This document shows positions 56,794-64,000 of a stretch of 64,000 nucleotides of DNA, piece by piece. The notes below the pieces were generated by a model. The model was not told the origin of the DNA and searched no databases. It saw nothing but the letters and a program-made list of their open reading frames with translations. Within the stretch, counting starts at the first letter, position 1, and every line of letters begins with the position of its first letter. This DNA is from Gymnopilus junonius (lineage: Eukaryota > Basidiomycota > Agaricomycetes > Agaricales > Galerinaceae). Location: NCBI GenBank assembly GCA_015501075.1, contig JADNYJ010000021.1, positions 248,001 to 312,000 of the forward strand, in the 5' to 3' direction. A program made the translations under genes and the position numbers.

Positions 56794-59150
56794 ATGAGTC
56801 TACCACCAGGACCCGTGTACATTCTGCAAAATCTGCCCTACGTTGTGGGCCCACCGGCTGCTGCACTCATCGCAGCTAAGCTCCTTCCACTCGCTAGCGT
56901 CGAGCTGCCGACATGGGCGATCATCCTAGGGTCCATTCTCTCCCTTCCTGTGGCGTGGTTCCTTCAAATACAATACAGGGACTTCGTCGATCAGCGAGCG
57001 GCCGCAGCACATGGAGCAGTGTTACCTCCGAAGATACATAGTAAATGGCCTGGGGGGCTGGATGTGTTGAAGAGGTTTTTGGCCAACCTTTCTTCTGGAT
57101 ACCCTGGTGAGCTTCTCCGTCTCTGACGCAACCTTTTGATCCGTCGCTGATTTGATCGACGTTGAAGGTGATTTGTTCGTTGAGTTTACTAAGGAATATG
57201 GTCACACCTTCAACTTCAGGATCTTGTTCGAGAATCGAGTGAGCAACTATGTCCCCTGTCTTGCTTTCAACTGTTAGCTTATGATCTGCCTGCTAGTTCT
57301 TCACCACAGAGCCAGAATATATCAAGGCGATATTGGCCAGCCAGTTCGACAATTTCGAGAAAGGTATTTCACTCTCGAGAGAAACGACCTAGATGCTAAC
57401 GCGTATTTAGGACCTGCATTAAACGACCAAAACAAGCATATTCTCGGGACTGGTGTATTCAACTCCGATGGCGACATGTGGAAGTGAGTTTCGTTTCAAC
57501 ATTTGTGGTAAAGTTGAATCCACCTGACGATCAAATAAATTGTAGATTCCATCGCGCAATGACTCGACCTTTCTTTAGTAAAGATCGAATCAGCCACTTC
57601 GACATATTCGACCGACGTGCGACTGAAGCTCTTCGCCAACTGAAGCTTCGCCTTCGGGAAGGCTACCCCGTTGACATTCAAGATCTTGCGTCTCGTTTCA
57701 CCATGGACTCTGCCACAGAATTTCTTTTCAACACGGATGTGCGCTCCCTCGACGCCGGCCTACCATACCCTCATTATTCTCCTTTGGTGAATACCTCAGC
57801 TGTCGACCATCCTGCAAACCAGTTTTCTCGAGCATTCGATGAAGCGCAAAGATTCATCGCCTTACGTGGGAGACGTGGCATCAACTGGCCGTTGTCCGAA
57901 TTCTGGAAAGATGAAGTCAAGGAGAAAATGGTCATCGTAAGGGGCTTTATTGACCCAATCATTAAAACTGCTGTAGAGCGCAAACGGGCTTCAGGCGTCA
58001 GCGAAAAATCGAGCTCTGAGAAAGACAGAGAAGTGAAAGAGGGCGAGAGCTTGCTGGACCATTTGATCAATTATACTGAAGGTGGGCCAGTTCTGAACCA
58101 CAGGAAGTGCTCTTCAGTAATCTGATTCTTTTGAAGACCAGACTGTGCTTCGTGACGAAGTATTGAATATCTTACTGGCAGGCCGCGATACTGTGAGCTT
58201 TTATCTCCGCCATTCCGTGGTTCATTATCTGACACTTTTGTCAAGACCACTAATAGCATTACCTTCGCCACCTATATGCTTGCTGAACATCCGGATGTTT
58301 TCGAGCGTCTGAGGCAGGAAGTTTTGGACAAAGTTGGAGAAACACGCCGCCCTACGTTTGAAGATATGAAAGATATGAAGTATCTCCGGGCAGTGATCAA
58401 CGAAACGCTCAGGTTATACCCCGCAGTGTGAGTGATTTTCAATAAATTATGGGATTAAGACGTCGAACTAATGGTTGACATTTGCAGGCCTTTCAATATT
58501 CGAAGCACGAACAAGCCTGTGGTTCTTCCTGGAAAATACGGAAACCTGCCATTCTACCTACCTCCGAATAGCAAGTAAGCCTTCTTACAACCATCTGTCT
58601 CCATGTAAAATTTAATGCATTCCTCAGAGCTCCTTACAGTGTATTCATGATGCACCGAAGGAAAGATCTTTGGGGTCCCGATGGTAAGAAAAATTATTAG
58701 TCGAAGCGTGGACTGAAAGTTTAACCTTGTTTTAAAGCTGATGTATTTGACCCGGATCGGTTCCTCGACACTAGGTTGAAGAAGTACCTCACTCCCAATC
58801 CTTTCATCTTCTTGCCATTCAACGCCGGACCGAGGATATGTTTAGGACAACAGGTATTGTCGTCCAGTCAAAATTTCCGCGCTGTCACTAATTACATTCT
58901 TGCTCCAAAGTTTGCTTATCACGAAACCTCGTTCTTCCTCATTAGATTGTTGCAACAATTCTCTGGTATCACCCACGTTTATGAGGCGCAGCCGAGTCCT
59001 GCAGGCCGACCTCTCGCATCCTGGAAAGGAGCTGAGGGTCCCAAAGGACGGGATAAACTAAGGCTTAAGACCTATTTGACTATGAGTGCTAATGGAGGCT
59101 GCTGGGTCAAGCTTGAGGAGGCGCAGGTTCAGAACAATGTATCTGTTTAA
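56794..59150 (+). CDS. Cytochrome P450, CYP63-like (no. 3)
   Basis: Same family as the P450s at 9.0 and 47.6 kb. The ATG at 56794 gives [21 protein letters not shown] and two hydrophobic N-terminal stretches. Then [85 protein letters not shown], the I-helix NILLAGRDT followed by [10 protein letters not shown], the K-helix [23 protein letters not shown] and [12 protein letters not shown]. The haem loop is [12 protein letters not shown], then [17 protein letters not shown]. The end is [18 protein letters not shown] with a TAA at 59148-59150. About 13 introns. Every landmark is present, including PFNIR, which is missing in no. 2. It is probably functional in oxidation of hydrophobic substrates at the ER. 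Confidence 0.92.
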
Positions 59151-59796
59151 TCAGTCGATAGCGGACGTTCAGCCAGCCCTGCTACATTTTTGGTTTGGCC
59201 TGTAGTTATCGATTACTTGTGTTCTATAGACGTATATTATGTTCTCAAGATAATAGTTCGATATAAATACACTTTCAAATTTGACATTCGTGATCAGGAT
59301 GCCTAGGTGCGCGGATTTTAAACCGCTTTTGGAAATTCATACCTTTTCGGAATGTGGCGTAAATTGATGGAAGCCTCCGGTCTTCAAACTGTTTTGACTA
59401 CTTCAAGTTGACTGGCCTGTCTTTGGCTCTGACCCCGTTGTATTTCTCACATCTCAATATGATCCTCTGTCGACCGAACCGCGTCGGACGTGCTCATTCT
59501 CAAATATCAGATAAAATACAGGTTATTTCAGTAAAATAAAACTGGGTCTCCAAAACATAGTTCATACAACGTTACATAGAATGGTAGACATAAAATCAGT
59601 CAGTGCAATGAAGGCAGGCTAAACATCCAGCTAAACATTGGATTTACAAAGGACTTTTAGTTGCTCCAGTTGCCATAAATATGTTCTTTCTGCATGATAC
59701 TACAAGGCAAAACCCCCTGTACCAGGATCAATCGGTGTCGGGTTGGGAAACAGACAGGAGAGTCTATGAGATGTCGAGTTCTTGACGTTCTGATAA

Positions 59797-60574
59797 TTAG
59801 TTTTCAATATCTACTCGATGGCGCGACAAGACCTTAAAGACGAGGGCCAACTGGATAATGACATTATCAGAGGCATGGAGCCCAAAGGAAAGGTCGAGCG
59901 TGAGCAGTTTGGTCACGTAGATTGATGCGACACAAACAGCAATGGAAACTTCGAGCGGATTTGCTGTGGCACCAATGGGAATGATAAGGAAATTACAGAA
60001 CTCATGGAAGGACTTGTACTGCAAATGAAGGTGAGCACAGAGTTCAAGTGACAAACATTGCACATCGAACCTCATCTTTAGAGATTATTTTGCTGCAGTT
60101 AACAATAGCTTGGAGAAGAGCATCCCCGGACGGGCCCAACGAGTTCTTTAGCTCAAGAATATCTCACTCACTAGTTCCTACATTCGCTGCGTCGACTAGC
60201 TCTGTGATCGCCTCCTCACGCGGGCCCTTACTTGCATAAAACTTGACCGCGCGACAGATGTAGTTGGCAACACAAAAAGCTTCGTTCTCAGAAATGTTAA
60301 CTTGTCCGAGATTGCCGAAACTTTGCTGCAAGGCGGCAAGGGCAGGGCTGAAAATCGCAGCAGGGGCTCCGCCAGGCAGACCTATGTGGATGTCAGGCTC
60401 TTCCCCGCCAAACACCTTCTTCAGCAGGCGGGATTCCTTGACCAGTTCCGATGGCGAAGGAAGGGATAAACGATTATTTAAACAATCATTGAGGGCTAAG
60501 GCATAAATGAGAAAGGTGAGTAGCCATAAGATGCCAGCATAATGGCCACCTTTCTTGGCCTTCCTTTTATACAC
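59797..60574 (-). CDS. Uncertain gene or decayed gene, helical protein
   Basis: No family recognised. The minus-strand frame from about 60574 reads a hydrophobic start (WLLTFLIYALALNDCL), then LPSPSELVKESRLLKKVFG, FSPALAALQQSFGNLGQVNISENEAFCVANYICRAVKFYASKG and EEAITELVDAANVGTSE. A TGA at 60164-60166 follows, yet the same frame continues sensibly with DILELKNSLGPSGDALLQAIVNCSKII. After a possible intron it has YKSFHEFCNFLIIPIGATANPLEVSIAV and a TAA at 59797-59799. There is no ATG at the upstream end, so either a first exon is missed or the gene is dead. The stretch 59151-59796 beside it, behind P450 no. 3, shows nothing. Confidence 0.35.
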
Positions 60575-61663
60575 AGTTGTTGATCAGATGCGGGCCATGA
60601 GGAAAGACCAATGAAAGACTGGTCACATCCTTGATCTGACTATCGGCTAGTTGCCCATGAAGCCACTGAAGGGCACACTTCTGCAAGGTTTTCTCGGGTT
60701 CGATCTACAATCGCCTCCAATAGTTGCACGGCCTAACTATCGGAACGTATCTTAATGACCAAGAAAAGAGGCTTTTCTGCAGGAAATAACAGGCGAATTT
60801 CACATGGTCATGTAAGAAAACACTGTTTAAAACCCAAGTAACGCAAATGTCGGGGAGCCCGAAAAAGAAAAACATTTAAAATAGCGGCCTGGAGGAAAAA
60901 ACCCAGCACCAAATTCAGTACTTAGCACATCGCCTTGGAAACCTGCGGCGTGCGCAGACCGCCTTGTCCGCAGCAACCAAGGCCAACTGTGAGGACGTAC
61001 AGTGCATTTGCGAAATAGCCGAACAGCCAAAGAGTCGTTCGACTGGCATACTTATTTTATGGTCGGCGCAATTCCCCGTCATATGAGCCTGCGGACATCG
61101 CTAGCGAAGGCGAGAACATGAATGTATTGTCAGTTAAGACTGGATTTTTCAATAAACGTCTTTGGTGACTTCAAATTCCTGTATGGCATAGGTTTTGTGT
61201 AGCCATGGACAGGTAATTTGCATACTTCGTTCAACGTTGCGTGTCACCCACTGATCATCGGCCTTGGGTAGAGCGGAACGGATTCTCGGAACAAACCAGG
61301 GAGATCCAGGGTCGGTAATAAATGCCAGATCAGGCAACGCCATCACCTGTCACCGGCTCCGAACTCGGCTTCCATGTGGCAAGCCACCGCAAAACGTGTA
61401 ATGAAATGTCTTGGCATTGGTGTTCTGCGCTTCACTCCAACCTTTGACTTCGCTTGGCACTTGGTGAAACATAACTGTCATGAAAAGAAGAACAAGGATG
61501 ACGCAGCTCGCAGTCGCATCGCTGCGCGGCGGCGACTGCGACGTTCTTTCTGCTGCTGGGATATAAAACGGCTCTGGCGATTTCGAAGAGGACTCGCAAA
61601 CCCACCAACTGAATTTCTTAAACTCACAAGCCAAGTAACTTCTTCGTTAACCTCAAGTGAATC
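60575..61663. other. Upstream region of the actin gene
   Basis: About 1.1 kb without a supportable gene. The part next to the actin start acts as promoter and leader. Confidence 0.4.
61562..61568 (+). promoter_or_regulatory. TATA box of the actin gene
   Basis: TATAAAA lies 96 nt upstream of the actin ATG at 61664, a usual distance in basidiomycetes. Confidence 0.6.
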
Positions 61664-63246
61664 ATGGAAGACGATATCTCTGCAATTGTACGTTTCTTAC
61701 CTTTACAGTTTGATGATGAAGCTGACGCACCTTTTCTTCTAGGTTATTGACAATGGATCTGGCATGTGTAAGGCTGGGTGTAAGTGTCTGTCCGTATCCT
61801 TATTTCCTGCTTGAAAATGAAGTCCTGTTGGTCTTGTATAGTTGCCGGTAAATTTCAGAGTTCTGCTGCTCTTTGAATTTCTTTCTCAATAATATATAAC
61901 TAGGTGATGATGCTCCCCGCGCTGTTTTCCCGTCAGTGTTTTCTGCCTTTTTGTTCTCGTTACATTTGAGGCTCAACCGTTTTCAGCTCAATCGTTGGTC
62001 GCGCTCGCCACCTTGGCGTCATGGTCGGCTTGGGCAGCAAGGATTCTTGGGTTGGGTAAGGCTCCGAATATTATATATTCCAGCATATCACTCATTTATA
62101 ATGAATGCTTTCTCAAACAGAGATGAAGCGCAGGCCAAGCGTGGAGTCCTTTCCCTCAAGTACCCCATCGAGCATGGAATCGTTACCAACTGGGACGACA
62201 TGGAAAAGATTTGGCACCACACGTTCTACAACGAACTCCGCATCGCACCCGAGGAGCATCCCGTCCTCTTGACCGAAGCTCCGCTCAACCCCAAGGCCAA
62301 CCGTGAAAAGATGACCCAGATCATGTTCGAGACGTTCAATGTACCCGCGTTCTACGTTCAGATCCAGGCCGTGCTCTCCTTGTACGCCTCTGGACGTACC
62401 ACTGGTATCGTTTTGGACTCTGGCGATGGTGTCTCTCATACTGTCCCAATTTATGAGGGGTTCGCGTTGCCACATGCCATTCAGAGGTTGGATTTGGCTG
62501 GAAGGGATTTAACGGATTATTTGATCAAGAATTTGATGGAGAGGGGATATCCGTTCACGACGAGTGCGGAGAGGGAGGTTGTGCGAGATATTAAGGAGAA
62601 GCTGTGTTACGTGGCGTTGGACTTCGAGCAGGAGTTGCAGGTTGCGGCTACTTCTTCGGCTATTGAGAAGAGTTATGAGTTGCCGGATGGGCAGGTTATT
62701 ACCATTGGCAATGAGAGGTATGTCGTGCGTTCTGGGACACGAAGGTTGGTGCTAATAATGTTGGGAAAGGTTCCGTGCCCCCGAAGCTCTCTTCCAGCCT
62801 GCGTTCATAGGGCTCGAATCGGCTGGTATTCACGAGACTGTGTAAGCACTTGACGTCCTCTCGCAAAGACTGTTTTCATTGACTAGTTTCCTAGTTACAA
62901 CTCTATCTTCAAATGCGACCTCGATGTCCGTCGTGAACTTTACGGAAATATCGTGCTCTCTGGAGGGTCCACCATGTTCCCTGGCATCACCGATCGCTTG
63001 CAGAAGGAATTGACTGCTCTCGCTCCTTCCAGCATGAAAGTCAAAGTCGTCGCTCCCCCTGAGCGCAAGTACTCAGTGTGGATTGGAGGTTCTATCCTGG
63101 CATCCCTTAGCACCTTCCAGAACCTTTGGTGCTCTAAGCAAGAGTATGATGAGTCTGGACCTGCTATCGTTCATCGCAGTGAGTTTTGCTATTTTACGTT
63201 CCTCGCTGCAGTTTTCCTAACGAGACTCTTTCTAGAATGCTTCTAG
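61664..63246 (+). CDS. Actin (divergent paralogue)
   Basis: Actin polymerises into filaments for polar growth, septation and transport. The ATG at 61664 gives MEDDISAI, then [15 protein letters not shown] (microexon at 61842-61847), [32 protein letters not shown] and [35 protein letters not shown]. Nucleotide-site blocks [30 protein letters not shown] and [11 protein letters not shown] are intact. The end is [20 protein letters not shown] with a TAG at 63244-63246. About eight introns; about 375 residues. Compared with canonical fungal actin ([32 protein letters not shown]) it has unusual changes: [23 protein letters not shown]. Basidiomycetes often carry a second actin, and this looks like it. 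It should fold and bind ATP. Confidence 0.95.
61842..61847 (+). other. 6-nt microexon of the actin gene
   Basis: TTGCCG lies between an AG acceptor (61840-61841) and a GTAAAT donor (61848). Joining ..GGG T | TT GCC G | GT GAT gives the conserved K-A-G-F-A-G-D-D. No other splice choice gives this invariant actin stretch. Confidence 0.85.
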
Positions 63247-64000
63247 ATGCCGTGGAATGGAGCAGGAGTCGCTTTTAGCCTGGTGCAATTTTCAAACCTG
63301 TAAATTCATATATTTGTGTTACGTGCCTACGATGTTGTACGTCAGATGTGCACAATATATAGCCTGATTTTGCTGTTCCTGAGTCCTCTCGGGAACGCGA
63401 AGTTGAATATCTATGCGTAATTGAGAATCGGAGCCGATTGGCGCCCACCATTTATAAGATCCGATGGTGGAGGGGTGCTATTTAAATGCATTCCGCCACG
63501 CTGTCGAGTCTTCCTGAAGGATGCCAAGACATATATTTCTGCGCATTGGCATCGCATTTGAGCACCTGTGACTCTTACCTGGGATGTCCTGTGAGAAGGA
63601 TTCCTCACCGGGATTTAACCGAGCCCCGGAGGCCATTTTTGTCCCATTCAAAAAAGGACAAAGAGCCCATAGCGTCGAAAGGAACTTGAATTATTTCTTC
63701 CCCAGTTAAAAGCCGCACAAAAGCTGCAAAGTGAGACCTTGGTGGTCGGAAGGAGGAGGACACAGCCCGCGGCCACAGAGTCTATAAAAGGAAATGGAAT
63801 AAGCCTGCCCTCACGCCATCGGATAAGCCCAAGAGCCCTGGAAACCCTGTTGATCACTCCTTCGTCCATCACCTCACCAATCCGGAGCAGCTTCAGGTCA
63901 GTGCCTCTTTCCTGCTCGTCGCCGTCCATAACGGCGTCCGCAGCTCGCAGCTGATTCGCTTACTGACTCTTTTGTTGGCCATCTGTCGTTCTCCATAACT
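63247..64000. other. Actin 3' flank and start of the next intergenic region
   Basis: About 750 nt to the right edge. No gene could be supported on either strand. The 5' end of a further gene may lie near the edge. Confidence 0.35.

Noticed and set aside
56387..56794. Open frame of 135 codons just before P450 no. 3
   Set aside because: Runs through the TATA element and leader of the P450; no recognisable motifs.
62113..62475. Open frame of 120 codons on the minus strand
   Set aside because: Antisense shadow of the main actin exon.

Overview
The window looks like nuclear DNA of an agaricomycete (mushroom-forming basidiomycete) fungus. The genes are densely interrupted by short introns of about 50 to 60 nt with GT..AG ends. 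The gene set (CYP63-like P450s, a large HMG-like family I know only from agaricomycetes, a TPR-CHAT protein, FBA1 and actin with tiny exons) points the same way. All gene models below were spliced by eye, so outer ends and conserved blocks are firmer than individual exon borders.

Layout. 1-5.0 kb: the left-truncated CCT2 chaperonin gene and a complete metacaspase, both on the minus strand. 6.3-8.1 kb: an agaricomycete-type protein with a nuclease-like E-x-K motif. 9.0-11.5 kb: P450 no. 1. 11.9-13.5 kb: class II aldolase FBA1. 13.9-28 kb: an unstable accessory block. It holds a decayed and an intact copy of a kinase-like gene, an orphan gene, a truncated F-box gene, a fragment of a CHAT-protease gene, a full TPR-CHAT protease gene, a broken SRPK-like kinase and a second copy of the CHAT gene's 3' end. 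28.2-32.5 kb: a mitochondrial-type PPR protein. 34.8-37.7 kb: a coilin-like protein. 38.2-43.1 kb: the large HMG-like gene. 45.9-47.4 kb: an intact SRPK-like kinase. 47.6-50.3 kb: P450 no. 2 on the minus strand, probably damaged. 51.1-55.0 kb: an F-box/LRR-like gene, CGI121 (KEOPS) and RPN10 (proteasome), the last two divergent from a 269-bp promoter. 55.5-56.3 kb: an 800-bp transposon-like element with terminal inverted repeats. 56.8-59.2 kb: P450 no. 3. 59.8-60.6 kb: an uncertain gene. 61.7-63.2 kb: a divergent actin.

How it fits together. Housekeeping genes for protein folding and turnover (CCT2, RPN10), tRNA modification (CGI121), glycolysis (FBA1) and the cytoskeleton (actin) are interspersed with fast-changing accessory genes. 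The accessory block joins caspase-fold proteases (CHAT, and the metacaspase nearby), kinase-like proteins and F-box pieces with duplication and decay. That pattern would suit a cell-death or self/non-self locus, but this is an inference; nothing in the sequence proves function. The best candidates for something new are the TPR-CHAT block with its repeated fragments, the 800-bp element with an embedded tRNA-like promoter, and two independent 6-nt microexons in FBA1 and actin.
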